Shown here: piece after piece, positions 20,764 through 32,426 of the stretch | Layout: every line of letters begins with the position of its first letter | Numbering within the stretch: position 1 is the first letter of the stretch | Source: Mycosarcoma maydis | Taxonomy: Eukaryota > Basidiomycota > Ustilaginomycetes > Ustilaginales | DNA: 64,000 bases | NCBI RefSeq assembly: GCF_000328475.2 | Contig: NC_026490.1 | Location: 1 to 64,000 of the forward strand | Direction: 5' to 3' | The notes under the pieces: model-generated | The model's database searches: none | Told to the model about the DNA's origin: nothing | What the model saw: only the letters and a program-made list of their open reading frames with translations | Made by a program: the position numbers and the translations under genes

Positions 20764-23211
20764 CTATAGTTCGGCAAAGAAAAACTCGGTCGTCGACGGC
20801 AGCGGTGGCAGCTGCACACTAGTTGGCAACTCAATCTGTTCACCTGTCAGGTCGAGCAATTTGACCTTGATGCCAATCTCGGTGAGCGTCTCGATCAGGT
20901 CGGCCGTCTGGCGCGTGCTCACCACGCCCCCCTCGCCTCGCAGCATATTGAGACCATCGGTCCATTCCGAGAATTGACTCTGGTTGAGCGCTTGCATCTC
21001 GACCAGACTAGTGTCGGGCGACTGTAGCAGGCTGATGACCAAATCGCCGCCCGTCGCCTTGGCAGTGCTTTCGCCAGCATTTCCATGGTGTGACACCTCT
21101 GTGACCAGGCTAAGGTCAATCTTTTCCGAGAGATCGTCCAGACCGCCTCGGATTGGGAAGCGCTCTGATGAGTCGCAGTAGTAGAGCAGCTTTTTGTTAG
21201 GTGCCAGTCGGTAGAATCGCCATGGCTTTGTTTGAGTTTGAAGGCCGTTGATGGCTGTACTGCGAGTGGCAGGTACAGCCGTGTCGATGGTGCTCGTCGA
21301 CTCTCTGCGTTGCTTTCCATCACCACCAAGCGCACCGCCAGCCGTAGTCGCCACATTGCGAAACCAAGCTCCTTCGAGCAAGCACTGGATGCGCTGCTGT
21401 CGCACATATTCGTAGCTCTCTCGATAGATTCTTCCTCGTAAGTTGCGGATTGATGCCTTGGAGCTGTAGTCCTGGTCCACTTCGAGCTCCTTCATCTGCC
21501 TGTCGCGCACGGTGCGATATTCCGAGTGGAGGAAAGCATTTTCAAGTTCAAACCAGGTTCGACTCGTCTCCTCCTGCTTGCCCAGCGCCTCATCAACTTG
21601 GCTTCGCACCAGCGCCGAGACGCGTGAGAAATCCGAGGCAGCAGCACCAGACTCGTTCCACATGCGCAAAAAGAAGCGCAAGACGAGGTGATGCACCTTG
21701 TTGAACGACAGCAGAAACGGCAAATAGGTGGTCGAGGTGGTGTACGAGCCGGATTCAATGTTCCAGTGATCGGCAAGGATCGAAGTCACTTCAATCGAGG
21801 CTTGTGCAAACATGCAACGTCGCTCTTCGGGGCGGTTGATTTGCTCTTGGATAATCTTGGCGTAGCCGTCTGGATCGGAGCGAACAAACGACTCGAGACA
21901 CGACAGGCCGAGCCAGCCGGTGCGGCCAAATTGCTTTGCAGCCGATTCGGATGCGAAGCCGATGCGACGCCATTTGTACCTGGCGTTGGCTCCAATCGAC
22001 TGTCTTTGCTCGCCATTGAACGCGCTGTTCTGGGTTGCTGCTTGATTGGGTACGACCTCGTCACTTATCCTAGCCTGAAGCCAAATGTAGGACAACGCGT
22101 GCACGTGGCGCTTGTCGGTGGGAGTCACAACCGTGCGCATGCGACGGTGAGCTGCGCTGATGACATTGCTCTGATACTCGAGAATCGAAGAGGCGAGCTC
22201 GTCTCCTCGACTCGAGTCCATGAGCCAGGCGACGGCTTTGGATGCGTTGAGCTTCTCGAGCTCCGAGGTGAAGCTCTCAAACAAGTCGTCGGAAACGTTG
22301 CGCAAAAGGCTGTTGATGAGACTGAGGCTGTAGAGTTTGAGCGTCGTGTCTGAACTGCCGATGCGATTGACGAGCGTTTGCAGAAAGAGCCTCTCGCGCT
22401 GAATTTCGTTGTAGACAAACTCGAATCCATAACGATAGACGGCAGGGGCAGACGTGGTAGCAGCACCGCGACCATCGGTGACAACACGACCCGTCTTTGG
22501 TGAGTCTTGTGCACCAGATACGACGAGTTTCTTGAGGATGGCGGTGGCGGGTCGGCAGACATTGATGCGCTCCTGAGTGACGAGCAAGCTGACCACCTTG
22601 GCAACAAAGCTGGCGTCGATGATCTCCCAGCCATACTCGAAGCCTTCCATGAGATTCTGACAACTAGTCAGAGCATACGCCAGCGTGTTGCCCGACGAGT
22701 GGTCACGAATGACATTAAGTAGTTCTCTAACGCCTCCTCTTTCGATGAGCTCGTCGGTGAAAGGAGTCTCTCGAATGAGCCTTTGAAGTGTGTAGGTAGC
22801 CATCTTTAGTATTCGGTCATCGCGCGAGCTGAGCTTGTCCACCATTTCGACCGCTTCGATGGTTGGCGAGGAGCATAGCTTGAAATTGGCGCCGGCTTCA
22901 ATCTTTTTGGCCATATTGGCGTCGTCGATGAGCTCGTCGTTGTCGTCGTCTCTGAGAGCGAACAGAGCTGGTGGCTCCTGAACGCCGAGATGAGCATTTG
23001 CACAGAGCTGTCGGATGACATCTTGTACGGGCAGACTCGGGTCTATGAGCGCCTTGATGGTGGATTGGCCATAAGTTACGAGGTTGATGCGATTGGCGCT
23101 GTGCGGTGATCTTAGTTGAGGCGCTGCAGGGTCAATGTAGCTGTGCTGTGTTGCTGGAGACGCCAGGTTGGATAACCCACTTCGGCTAGGCCCGGGATCT
23201 GTGCTGGACAT
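20764..23211 (-). CDS. ELMO/CED-12 family protein with PH domain
   Basis: An 815-residue intron-free protein from ATG 23211. After a short disordered N-terminus, residues about 40-290 form helical repeats like the N-terminal armadillo region of ELMO proteins. The ELMO domain covers roughly 300-470, including KWRRIGFASESAAKQFGRTG and LGLSCLESFVR. A PH-like domain follows near 655-760 (KPWRFYRLAPNKKLLYYC; final helix SEWTDGLNML). ELMO proteins act with DOCK-type exchange factors to activate Rac GTPases at membranes, so a role in polarity or actin control is likely. It ends about 190 bp from the RDS3 3' end (convergent). Confidence 0.9.
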   Translation of the reverse strand: MSSTDPGPSRSGLSNLASPATQHSYIDPAAPQLRSPHSANRINLVTYGQSTIKALIDPSLPVQDVIRQLCANAHLGVQEPPALFALRDDDNDELIDDANMAKKIEAGANFKLCSSPTIEAVEMVDKLSSRDDRILKMATYTLQRLIRETPFTDELIERGGVRELLNVIRDHSSGNTLAYALTSCQNLMEGFEYGWEIIDASFVAKVVSLLVTQERINVCRPATAILKKLVVSGAQDSPKTGRVVTDGRGAATTSAPAVYRYGFEFVYNEIQRERLFLQTLVNRIGSSDTTLKLYSLSLINSLLRNVSDDLFESFTSELEKLNASKAVAWLMDSSRGDELASSILEYQSNVISAAHRRMRTVVTPTDKRHVHALSYIWLQARISDEVVPNQAATQNSAFNGEQRQSIGANARYKWRRIGFASESAAKQFGRTGWLGLSCLESFVRSDPDGYAKIIQEQINRPEERRCMFAQASIEVTSILADHWNIESGSYTTSTTYLPFLLSFNKVHHLVLRFFLRMWNESGAAASDFSRVSALVRSQVDEALGKQEETSRTWFELENAFLHSEYRTVRDRQMKELEVDQDYSSKASIRNLRGRIYRESYEYVRQQRIQCLLEGAWFRNVATTAGGALGGDGKQRRESTSTIDTAVPATRSTAINGLQTQTKPWRFYRLAPNKKLLYYCDSSERFPIRGGLDDLSEKIDLSLVTEVSHHGNAGESTAKATGGDLVISLLQSPDTSLVEMQALNQSQFSEWTDGLNMLRGEGGVVSTRQTADLIETLTEIGIKVKLLDLTGEQIELPTSVQLPPLPSTTEFFFAEL

Positions 23212-23823
23212 TGTTGGGTGGAATGCTCTGGTGTTGGTCCAAGTAAATCAGCAGCGCTGTCAAGCACAAATGTCAACGGATCGATGATGGCGGTGATGAG
23301 CCACGTTCCGGTAAGCGTGAGTGGTCAAAGCAACCAAAGGTATCATTCGTGATTCATGATTCACGATTCACGATTCACGCTTCACCATTTCCCATTTATT
23401 ATACGTTACCATTTACCAATCCGGATGAGTTTGAACACTCGTGACTTGTGACTATTCGAGATTCCAGCAGAGCTTGCTTTTTTTCAACGATCCGTCGGCA
23501 ATTGTGAATCATGAATCGTGGAAATCGTCGTGCGTGGCGCCGGGCGCGATTTTGGGCGTAAAATTCGGGTGGCACGCTCGGCTCCACAACGGTGCTTGCC
23601 TTGCACATTCGTCATGTGTACATGCTCATTCACGATTCTTATCTCACCGTTGACCGCCTACATGTCGCTCTTTTCCTGGATCTACAGAAACACGCATGCA
23701 CAGAAAGGCGTTAGACACAATCCTTTCGACTGTCAACCACACAGTCTTTTGTGAGTCAGGGATTGCGAAAGAGTAGGCAACCAGCGAGATGGACCGAACT
23801 CGATCAGTGCCATCGGATCTGTA
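23212..23823. other. Intergenic region between ELMO and COQ4 genes
   Basis: About 610 bp, expected to hold the ELMO promoter (right of 23211) and the COQ4 3' end. It includes a five-unit heptamer array at 23345-23379 and a further unit near 23500-23520. No gene seen. Confidence 0.55.
23345..23379. repeat. Five-unit heptamer array (ATTCGTG, ATTCATG, ATTCACG x3)
   Basis: Five contiguous 7-bp units upstream of the ELMO start. The ATTCATG unit is a one-base variant. Confidence 0.85.
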
Positions 23824-25021
23824 TTAATTTCGGCTCTCATCCACCTTCTGCTGCTGCTGCTGCTGCTGGTGCTGAGCCTTCTGATGCTCCAAAATCTTCG
23901 AGGGCCATCCTCGCCTTTTTCCACCCTTCTTGGCGCGGCCTGAAAATTTGGCGACCTGAATTGGTGGTGAGGTGATGCGGAACTCGCGACGCATTTCTTC
24001 AATGTCTCTTTCCCAACACCTCTCCCATTCAATCGAGATGAGTGGCACCGAAGAGCTACCCACCTGCATGGCCCAAGGGATTAACGTCTGAAGCGCCGAG
24101 AGATCGGCAGAGGAGGGTGGTTGATGTGCGGTCTCGGGTGCTGGAGACCGGTTAAGAGCTGCAGAGATCAGCTGGGACGGCTTGGGCAAGGCCGAGAGTG
24201 AGGAAGCAAGGATGCGTAGCGTGCCACCTGCGGCTGCAAAGCCGGCGACAGGCATGTTCATCTGTGCCAGCTCAAAGTACTTGACCACTGTCTCTCCGAG
24301 CTGTGTGACAGGCATGCGTAGCAGCAAGTGGTAAAAGTCGTGGGATTCACGATAGCGCTGGATGAGGTACTTGTGCTCCAGAGTTGTCATGTAGTCGGCT
24401 TCGGCGCGACCGTCGGGGCCGACACCATTGTCTTTGAGCCATTCGATCCATTCGCGCCCAAATTTTCCGCGCTCGAGGCTTGCGAGGTAGTCAACATCGA
24501 CCGTTTCTGAGTTGACCGAAGGTCGTTCGATGAGCAGTCTGCGTCCTGATTCTGTCGACCGCATGGATTCAAGCAGATGAGCCAGTGATGGACCTGAAGA
24601 GACCTGGGTGAGCATTGACAGCAGATCTGTAGGTTGTTTTAGCAAGCAAAGGAGGACGTCATCAGTTGCGATCAAGCGCAAAGGCAGATGAAGCCAAAAT
24701 CAAAGTCGACTTACCACCGCGAGAGGGGTTGTTCAACAGACCAAGCGCACTGCCGGCGGTGAGAAGGACTCGGCCCAAAGCAGACGTAGGAATGTGGTCT
24801 ACCTCATCGATTCTCGGATGCCGCGATGCGTTCGTCGGGTTCCTTTGGGAGCTGCGAGGTGCAGTTGGAGAGATGGTCGCATAGGAACTTGAAGAGCAAG
24901 GCGCGCGTCGACAAGGCCGGGTAGTTGGAAAGGATGGCAACCTCGACATGGAAGTGCTTGCGTTTCGACTTTTTGGCCCAACCTGGATGAGCGGCCTAGC
25001 AGAACCGAGGATGGACGTCAT
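23824..25021 (-). CDS. COQ4: Ubiquinone biosynthesis protein Coq4, mitochondrial
   Basis: Exons 24715-25021 and 23824-24626 (minus) give 369 residues; the 88-nt intron has a GTAAGT donor and CTACAG acceptor and restores an Asp codon. The N-terminus is rich in Arg, Ser, Pro and Ala (targeting sequence). The zinc motif HDXXHX11E is intact: His198, Asp199, His202, Glu214 in SHDFYHLLLRMP. Coq4 organises the CoQ synthome on the matrix face of the inner membrane and has been tied to C1 decarboxylation and hydroxylation of the ring. The protein is about 100 residues longer than the yeast one, from the targeting region and a basic C-terminal tail with a Gln run encoded by CAG/CTG repeats (about 23855-23880). 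Confidence 0.93.
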
Positions 25022-25807
25022 TGTCAACGTATGCTTGTGCTTTGTGCTACGTGCCGACGCAAAGAAGCAGCAATGGCCATGAGTTGGTGGTGTGACAAGG
25101 CGTCCCGACAAGGGCAAGCAAGGATCACAATGACTTGCACCACAGTGAGGCTGTCAACACTCGTGACTCGTGACTCGTGACTCGTGACTCGTGACTCGTG
25201 ACTGCAACGTGCAAGCATTCATAGATGATGGCTCGTGATTCATAAACGTTTCGCAATTTCCGTTTTGGAGTCCAGTCACACGTCAGACGTGAGAGTTGCT
25301 CCACTTTCTTAGGGTCACTGTAAGAAGAAAGCACAAGTCACAAAATCAACTTTCCATCCGAAGAATATTTACGGGAAAATCGTGAAAATAACAAATATAC
25401 TGGCCCCAAAGTCAGAAGAAAACAAAAACAATCGTGAATTCGTGATTGTGAATCACACGAATCGTGCCTCAGCTGGTGCTGTGAGTCGCTGAATGATGGA
25501 TCGTAATTTCATCATTCGTGATTCACGATTCATAATTTTGACTCGACGCGCAATTCGTGACTGTGAGTGTCGAGTGGTGAGTGTTGTTCTCGTCATGAGC
25601 CAACCAACACGTTACGCCGCCGCCGCCGTCGCCGCCGTGGCTGTGCACGGATGCCAGCAAAACTCAATCTTCCGTGTTTCCTTGTTCTCTTCCTTCCAAG
25701 CTTATCTTGTCCAGCTTTCATTCTTCCCGCTCAGCAGCCTTCTTGAACCATGAATCAGGTGTAGATACGTCTTCTGTCATCAGCGAAGCAAGCTCGGATC
25801 GGTAACG
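25022..25807. promoter_or_regulatory. Divergent promoter region, COQ4 and GCS1
   Basis: About 790 bp between oppositely oriented starts. It holds the six-copy CTCGTGA array, heptamer units at about 25432-25470 and 25514-25534, and a GCC-rich microsatellite near 25615-25640. No clear TATA box. The last 130 bp are pyrimidine-rich leader. Confidence 0.5.
25160..25201. repeat. 7-bp tandem array CTCGTGA x6
   Basis: Six perfect copies, 42 bp. In another phase the unit is ACTCGTG, a one-base variant of the ATTCGTG heptamer found elsewhere, which suggests one repeat family. It lies about 140 bp upstream of the COQ4 start. Confidence 0.95.
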
Positions 25808-27517
25808 ATGGATCAAGCATCCTCACTCGTCACAGCTTTGGCATACATCGGGCTAGCATGGTACGGTTTGATATGGTCCGTCTGTCTTCTTGGACTGAGA
25901 CTGTCACGCCAATTTGCACGCTTAGAGTCGCCGCGATCGCCGCTCTCACCGCCGCGCTCGTCCAATATCCTCACCAACCAAACTCAAGACACGAGCAGTC
26001 TCGATTCGCTCCTTCAGCGACAACATCTGCATCATGAGCAGCACGCCGAATCCGTGCCTGGCGTTTCTATCTTGCGTCCTCTCAGCGGTCTGGACAGCAA
26101 CCTCTACTCCAACCTCTCCTCTTCTTTTACCCAAGATTATCCCCAATCGCGCTTCGAGGTCATCCTTTCGATTCGAGATACCCGTTCACCTGAGTCCCAG
26201 AAAGTGCTCAATGTCGCGCGAATGGTGGTGGCTGCCCATCCCCACGTCGATGCACGTATTGTCATAGGCGAGCAATATGCAGGCGTCAATCCCAAGATTA
26301 ACAATCTCGTTCGCTCCTACGCTGCCTCCAAGTACGACATTGTCTGGATTGTCGATAGCCAAGTATGGTCTCCCTCTGGCGCACTGGCACGTGCCGTTGA
26401 CAATCTTTGCGCTGACCCTGTCGACCGGCCTCGCCCCTCACCTAGCTGGCTTCGGCGCAAGCCTCATGGTGAGCGCGTCGGCCTGGTCCACCATGTCCCC
26501 TTTGCTGTACTTCCGAGTACATCCTGGGGATCCAGGATCGAACGAGTCTTTCTCTCGACCACGCATGCCAAAATGTATCTTGCACTCAACGCCCTCTCGA
26601 TCGATTCGTGCGTCATGGGCAAGAGCAATATGTATCGCAAATCCGACCTCGCTGCTGTGCCCGACTCGTTCTTCAACGTCTCGCATCACGGAAGTCAGGG
26701 CGAAGAGGGTGCCATCGGCAGCTTTGCCTTTTCGCATGATTCTCAGCTCACCTCTCCATCCAGCATCACCGGATCCGATTCCCCGTCACATCAGACTGAC
26801 CATGAGCTATCCAACGATCAAGTCAAGGCCCTCTCGCGACCCCTTGCACGATTCTCAATCTATCTCGCCGAGGATAACATGCTGGCGCAATCGCTCTGGA
26901 ATCCACCACTCAACCTATCGCACACTTTGTCCTCTTCCGATCTCGCCTACACATCCGTCGGGGACATTCGCACTCTGGCCGACTACACGAGTCGTCGGAT
27001 GCGATGGATTCGTGTGCGCAAGTACATGGTGCTCGCACCAACGTTGCTCGAGCCATTGACCGAATCCATCCTGTCTGGTCTTGTTGGCTGGTTCGTATGT
27101 TCAACACTGATGCTTCCCACCGTCTCGACGCCCTCCCAATCGTCGTCGCTGTGGAGTCGACTGCTGTTCTTTTGCGTCCATTTTGGTGCATGGTTTGCGG
27201 TTGACTATACAGTGTTCCAGCGTCTGTCGGTGGCGCACGAGTTCTTGGCGTGCAATCCGGGTGTAAATAATGCCGACCGCATGAGCATGGCCGAATTTTG
27301 TGCTGCTTGGGTGATGCGCGAAGCTCTAGCACTTCCCATATGGGCGTGGGCTATTGTGGGGAGCACCGTCTCTTGGCGCAACAAGACCTTTCGCATCCTC
27401 AAAGGCGGCCGAGCTGCCGTTGTCTCAACCACTACTAGCGCTAAGGCCAGTTCGAGAAGGTCCAAGATCGGCAGCCCACACGATGCAGACCCTAGTCCTC
27501 TTTTGCAACGAGAATGA
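25808..27517 (+). CDS. GCS1: Ceramide glucosyltransferase (glucosylceramide synthase, GT21)
   Basis: A 569-residue intron-free protein from ATG 25808. An N-terminal hydrophobic segment (SLVTALAYIGLAWYGLIWSV) serves as signal anchor. The GT21 motifs are present: VSILRPLSG, an Asp motif at DSQV (183-186), EDN at 355-357 and the (Q/R)XXRW motif RRMRW at 396-400. Hydrophobic segments follow near the C-terminus. The enzyme transfers glucose from UDP-glucose to ceramide, making glucosylceramide in the Golgi/ER membrane. A Ser-rich insertion of about 50 residues before ARFSIYLAEDN is longer than in animal enzymes. It converges on ARG4 with 175 bp between them. Confidence 0.92.
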   Translation: MDQASSLVTALAYIGLAWYGLIWSVCLLGLRLSRQFARLESPRSPLSPPRSSNILTNQTQDTSSLDSLLQRQHLHHEQHAESVPGVSILRPLSGLDSNLYSNLSSSFTQDYPQSRFEVILSIRDTRSPESQKVLNVARMVVAAHPHVDARIVIGEQYAGVNPKINNLVRSYAASKYDIVWIVDSQVWSPSGALARAVDNLCADPVDRPRPSPSWLRRKPHGERVGLVHHVPFAVLPSTSWGSRIERVFLSTTHAKMYLALNALSIDSCVMGKSNMYRKSDLAAVPDSFFNVSHHGSQGEEGAIGSFAFSHDSQLTSPSSITGSDSPSHQTDHELSNDQVKALSRPLARFSIYLAEDNMLAQSLWNPPLNLSHTLSSSDLAYTSVGDIRTLADYTSRRMRWIRVRKYMVLAPTLLEPLTESILSGLVGWFVCSTLMLPTVSTPSQSSSLWSRLLFFCVHFGAWFAVDYTVFQRLSVAHEFLACNPGVNNADRMSMAEFCAAWVMREALALPIWAWAIVGSTVSWRNKTFRILKGGRAAVVSTTTSAKASSRRSKIGSPHDADPSPLLQRE

Positions 27518-27692
27518 AGAGCCAAGCTGGTGACGCGATGTGCAAACGGGTTGGCAGGCCAAATCACAGACATAGTGGTATCAATCAAAGTCACGGGTTT
27601 TTTGAAAGCATCTCGTGTTCTTTATCTATGAATAAAAACAAGGAGTATTTGAGGCGGCTCGTGAGTGAGACCAAACTTTGTAGCAATCAGGT

Positions 27693-29099
27693 CTAGCAAG
27701 AGCCGAGCATCTTTTCAAGCGTATCGCACTGTTCCAGCACGGCGCGCTTCGAGGTACCGCCCTTGGCATCACGACGTTCGACGCTCTGCTCAAACGACCA
27801 GACCTGCATGACATCGTCGTCAAATTTGTCCGAGAGAGTTTGCAAGTCTTGGAGCGTGAGTTGCGACAGCAGACAACCCTTTTGTTCGGACAGACGCACG
27901 GCGCTACCAGAGATGTGATGCGTCTCACGGAAGGGGATGCCCTTTCGAACCAGGTATTCTGCCAGATCGGTAGCGAGCATGTCGGGTGTCAGCGCCGCCT
28001 TCATCTTTTCTGGGAAAATGTTAAGCGTGGAAAGCACACCAGTGGCAATCTGAATACCGTTCTTGGTGGTGTCGACGGCGTCAAAGAGCGGCTCCTTATC
28101 CTCTTGCAGGTCCTTGTTGTACGTCGATGGAATACCCTTGAGCGACATCATGAAGCCCGACATCTGACCAAAGATGCGGCCGGACTTGCCACGAAGCAGC
28201 TCCAAGCTGTCCGGGTTCTTCTTTTGGGGCATGATCGACGAGCCCGTGCTGTAGGCGTCGCTGAGCTGCATGAAACCGAATTCGGAAGTCGAGTAGATGA
28301 TAAAGTCCTCGGCCATCTTGCTCAGATGGACCGCAGTCAAACTGGCCCACATGAGGTACTCGACAACAAAGTCACGATCCGAGACGCTGTTCATCGAGTT
28401 GGGACCCACGGTCTGGAATCCAAGGTCGGCGGCGATGGCGTCTCGGTCGAGGCCAGAAAATGGATTGCCGGCCAAGGGACCTGAGCCGAGCGGCAAGACC
28501 GAAATGCGCGGCATCAGGTCGCGCAAGCGCGCGAGGTCCGAGGCAAAGTAGGTGGCGTGCGATAAGAGGAGATGCGACCATCGGATAGGCTGAGCTCGTT
28601 GAAGGTGGGTGTAACCTGGCATGAGCGCATCGACCTCTTGCCTACCACGTGCAATCATGACCTGGATCAGATCCTTGAGGTAGCCCTCGATGGCTTTGAC
28701 CTCATCCATGAGCCAGAGACGCATATCGGTGGCCACCTGATCGTTCCTGGACCTGCCTGTGTGCAGCTTGCCACCGACACTGCCGATGAGCTCGGTGAGG
28801 CGACGCTCATTGGCGGTGTGAATGTCTTCGTCATCCGAATGGATCTTGAATGAGCCGTCTTTCCACTCCTGACCAACCTTTTCGAGGCCAGCGACTATCT
28901 CGTCCTTTTCTTGCTCGTTGAGCACGCCCGTCTTTACGAGAGCGCGTGCGTACGCTTGCGAGCCTCGAATGTCCTGAGCATGCATACGCTTGTCGTAGGA
29001 GAGTGATTCATTGTAGGCAAAGAGCAGCGGATCGTTTTTGCCGGTAAAGCGACCGCCCCAAAGCTTCCGCTTGGTAAAGTCGTCTGATGTAGAGGCCAT
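27693..29099 (-). CDS. ARG4: Argininosuccinate lyase
   Basis: ATG 29099 ([20 protein letters not shown]) gives 468 residues, the normal family length; the longer frame to 29159 begins with TTG. The fumarase/lyase signature [12 protein letters not shown] lies near residues 283-294 and includes the catalytic flexible-loop Ser. Other conserved blocks are [33 protein letters not shown] and the late RETHHISG loop. The enzyme splits argininosuccinate into arginine and fumarate, the last step of arginine synthesis, usually cytosolic. No oddities seen. Confidence 0.96.
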   Translation of the reverse strand: MASTSDDFTKRKLWGGRFTGKNDPLLFAYNESLSYDKRMHAQDIRGSQAYARALVKTGVLNEQEKDEIVAGLEKVGQEWKDGSFKIHSDDEDIHTANERRLTELIGSVGGKLHTGRSRNDQVATDMRLWLMDEVKAIEGYLKDLIQVMIARGRQEVDALMPGYTHLQRAQPIRWSHLLLSHATYFASDLARLRDLMPRISVLPLGSGPLAGNPFSGLDRDAIAADLGFQTVGPNSMNSVSDRDFVVEYLMWASLTAVHLSKMAEDFIIYSTSEFGFMQLSDAYSTGSSIMPQKKNPDSLELLRGKSGRIFGQMSGFMMSLKGIPSTYNKDLQEDKEPLFDAVDTTKNGIQIATGVLSTLNIFPEKMKAALTPDMLATDLAEYLVRKGIPFRETHHISGSAVRLSEQKGCLLSQLTLQDLQTLSDKFDDDVMQVWSFEQSVERRDAKGGTSKRAVLEQCDTLEKMLGSC

Positions 29100-29951
29100 T
29101 GTTGCGTTAAAAATCGACCAGATGATGGAAGAAACAAGTCGAACAATTCCACGGTTCAATCACGAATCTTATGGGTCCATGCGAGCCTAAGCCTAACGAG
29201 CTATCTACCAATCGTGAATCTCCTTTTCGGTGCGATATCGTTGTGCGTTATCAGTCGTAGCAAACTCGATTTGGTAAAGCAAAGCAAAAAAAGAAACCGC
29301 CTTCCATCGACGATTAACGTATGACTCCCTTTTTTGTCTTGCTTTTTCGGAATTTCTTTTCGCACGAATCCTAAATCACGTGAGCGAGGACCACCACGGA
29401 CGTCGCCTTCGAGTGTTAGAGTGTTGTCGAGTTACAGCACAAGCTCAGCGACGTGCGACGTGCAGTCGTGGGTCTGAACGGCGCATTTCAGTCACAGTCA
29501 CGAGTGAGCTGGGCGCTGAGGACGTACATCTGACGTGCTTGGAGCGCTTCAACTGTCTCAGATGTCGGACACGCGCACTCAACATGACGCGAGGCTTCCT
29601 ATATCAACAGACGGCAACCTAAAGCGACGAGTGTTGACTCAAAGGTATTCGTCAGGTTCCATCGTGAATCGCGCAAATCTTGAAGGGTGCCTCGACAATC
29701 GATCGGATCAGATTTGCCCTCTGCAACTTATGCACATGAGCCGCTCCAAGCCGCTTCCAAGACTTGCGACCGAGGTAGGTGTTGCTAGCGTAAACCTATC
29801 TTTCCGTTACAGAACGAGCATCGGCTCATCATGTCCGAGCCTTTGTGAGCCAACTGACAACCACGAATCGGGCTGAGCTTTACCAGCCACGAATATGGCG
29901 AGCAATCATCATCAATCGTGAATGCGGCCAGCCCTGAAAAAATTCCTGGAG

Positions 29952-29968
29952 AATCACGAATCACGAAT
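29952..29968. repeat. Heptamer pair AATCACG x2
   Basis: Two head-to-tail units of the intergenic family in a region without genes. Confidence 0.75.
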
Positions 29969-31597
29969 GTTCCTCTTGCATGTCGCGCACATAGTTATTA
30001 GCAAAACCCCGAACGCTCGCTTAGTAACACGAGATCAGTGTGCGAGTTCAAGATAGCGAATCTTGTCGGATCAAGTGGTGAGTGTCTAGGCACTCTTGTG
30101 GTGATTTGGTCAGGCTTCAAATGTCCGCGGCGATGCTACGCACAGATTGAAGAATGTTCATGCATAATTCACGATTGCCAGTGCAGAAGTTGGCGGCAGT
30201 CGGGCACCGAATCATCTTTGTTCACACGGAATACAAGTTCTCCAGTGCTTCGCTGCCTAGCGCTGGTTGCTGACACACACTGCACAACCAACGCTTCGCT
30301 CACTTGGACACGGGAAAGAGTCACGGGATTCCTGTCCGCTTGACGACCGGCGTGCTCGCATGACGAGACGGTGCAGATCCTCTTTCGCGAAGTGGACCCC
30401 TCCCAAGTCGTCCTGTATGACTTGCATCCGGCTCGAAGCACTTGCCGTATCCAGCCAAAGTTGGGTGGCAAGTCAACATGCCTAGAAAGTTGAGCGTGAT
30501 CATGTATAGTACTTGCTACGATTTGACCATGAGTAACGCAGCAACGAAACGCCGTCGAAGTCGCGCGTAATTATGTTCCAGCTCATGCTTCAGCAGCCTG
30601 GCCCGGTATGTCAGAACGAGCGAAACCGTGGGCAGAACCTAGGATTTTATGCACGTCTAGTTACGAATCTTGTAGCTCGCGCGGTAAGCGAGCCTCGGTG
30701 AAGGTTTCAGGTAGCTCCTTCTTGATTCAGTAGCTTGACTGTAACTAGCAAGAACGGAAAAAGAAGAAGCGAGAAAACGCTCTCCAAAGATCGTATCTCG
30801 GAATGTCTAGTTGGACGGACAAACAGGAAAGGCACCAAGGCACGCTCGTCCTTGTTCTCAGAGCTCCGAGCTATAACTACTTGATAACTATCGTGAATCG
30901 CCGCTGATCATGGATCGCTCGCTCGCTGTCTTTGAAATTTGGCGCGTTCTCCGCTGCCTCGCTTAAAACAACAGCCAAAGAAAGCAGTAAAGGTCGCTCG
31001 CTTGCTCGATGTCTGCAAGGCTCGCGTTCCCGGTTGGATCTCACCGTTCTGACATGTCTGCTGGCTCTGCCCGCATACTGTACTTGTCGAAGTGCTCTGC
31101 GCCTGTGCGATGTACGCCCACCAAGTTGTGGCTTTCCCTTCGCACGTCCGCTTTGTATCAATGCAACCATTCTAAAATTTCGAGTGCATTTCAGCGTCAA
31201 GGTGCCCCCCTCACCTTTCCACCTTGTCCTGGATTGTCCAGACAAACAGCATTCGTGATTGTACTGTACAGTACTGTACTATTCTGTACAAGTAAATATT
31301 GCGCATGCCTCGCTTTGCAGATGCAGAACCGCCGCTGGTGCTTGAATACGCTTCCATCGTCAGAAGAACGTCTGGAAACAGACAGCCACTCAACACATAG
31401 CGAGCTTGGGCGGCTATGCTGAGTCCTACATATTCCTGCATCCCAAAGTCTTCACTTGCTTTGTACGCAGAAGTCGCCGCTTCCTGTAGCATGGCACCAT
31501 CAGTTAAGTCAACTTAGCAGGCGGTACAACAATGGCCTCTGAGCATGCAGAATGGTGTTCGGTGATTGATCATGCGTGCTGCTGCTGCTGCTGCTGC

Positions 31598-31697
31598 NNN
31601 NNNNNNNNNNNNNNNNNNNNNNNNNNNNNNNNNNNNNNNNNNNNNNNNNNNNNNNNNNNNNNNNNNNNNNNNNNNNNNNNNNNNNNNNNNNNNNNNN
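31598..31697. other. Assembly gap of exactly 100 N beside a CTG repeat
   Basis: The left edge is a run of GCT/CTG trinucleotides (31576-31597) that continues into the gap. The round number of Ns suggests a placeholder of unknown true size, so ORFs crossing it are not evidence of genes. Confidence 0.95.
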
Positions 31698-32426
31698 CTG
31701 ATACGAGCTGTTTGCCTTCTCACCTTGCTCGACACGTTTAGCTTGGTCGCTCTGGAAGCCACAAGAGCTCTGTCGCCCTCATCTGCTCCGTCGTTCCCAC
31801 CAGCCTCATCTGACATATTCTTGCAAGTTACAGTATATACTATACCCTACCATCTGCATTCGCTTTTGTGCTGCATCCTGTGCTTCATCTCCTCAACTCG
31901 CTGCTTTCGGACAACAATTTCTCTTCAACCAATACATCCAACCTACTGTCAATCCCGCCGGCGTCCCGCTTTCTGTTCAACGCCCATAGAGTATTCAGCC
32001 TTCATCTCTCAACGTCTTCCGCCGTTTCTCCGCGCACAAATACCGCATAACCTCATCTACTGTCAGTGTCACATTTTTTCGCGCATCAGCAGCGCTCCTT
32101 TCATCCACCCTTGTACCAAGGCTCTGCCACAAGTTCAGTCGATTGAAAGGCTAGCAATCTTCGCTACCTTGTGCAGCCAACCTTTCGACCCCCCATCGTG
32201 CCCGACGCAAAGCGAGGCCTCTGAGGTGTACACCTGACAGCCCACACCCCTCACCTTGGCCTGGTGGCGGCCCTCCACCCACTGTCGACCTATCACAGCA
32301 CAAAAGGAAGCGTCACCCCTTCAGTCTTTTGCGCATTCACCTCACCTGGTTCTGCATCACAAACTTTCGTCTTGGTTCACCGAATGATTATACGGTGAGC
32401 CACGTCGCATTCGATCATCGCCTGCA

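Larger units (their letters stand above)
29100..32426. other. Long gene-poor region with an assembly gap
   Basis: About 3.3 kb. No supported gene: ORFs are short, mostly begin at TTG or GTG and show no family. Features are a heptamer pair at 29952-29965, GTAC-rich words near 31258-31292, and the 100-N gap at 31598-31697. From about 31700 to 32426 the plus strand is pyrimidine-rich with no likely start codon, which fits a long 5' leader or promoter of the next gene. Confidence 0.55.

Noticed and set aside
31566..32237. ORF crossing the assembly gap
   Set aside because: It crosses 100 Ns of unknown length and the rest is pyrimidine-rich leader with no family. Not supported as a gene.
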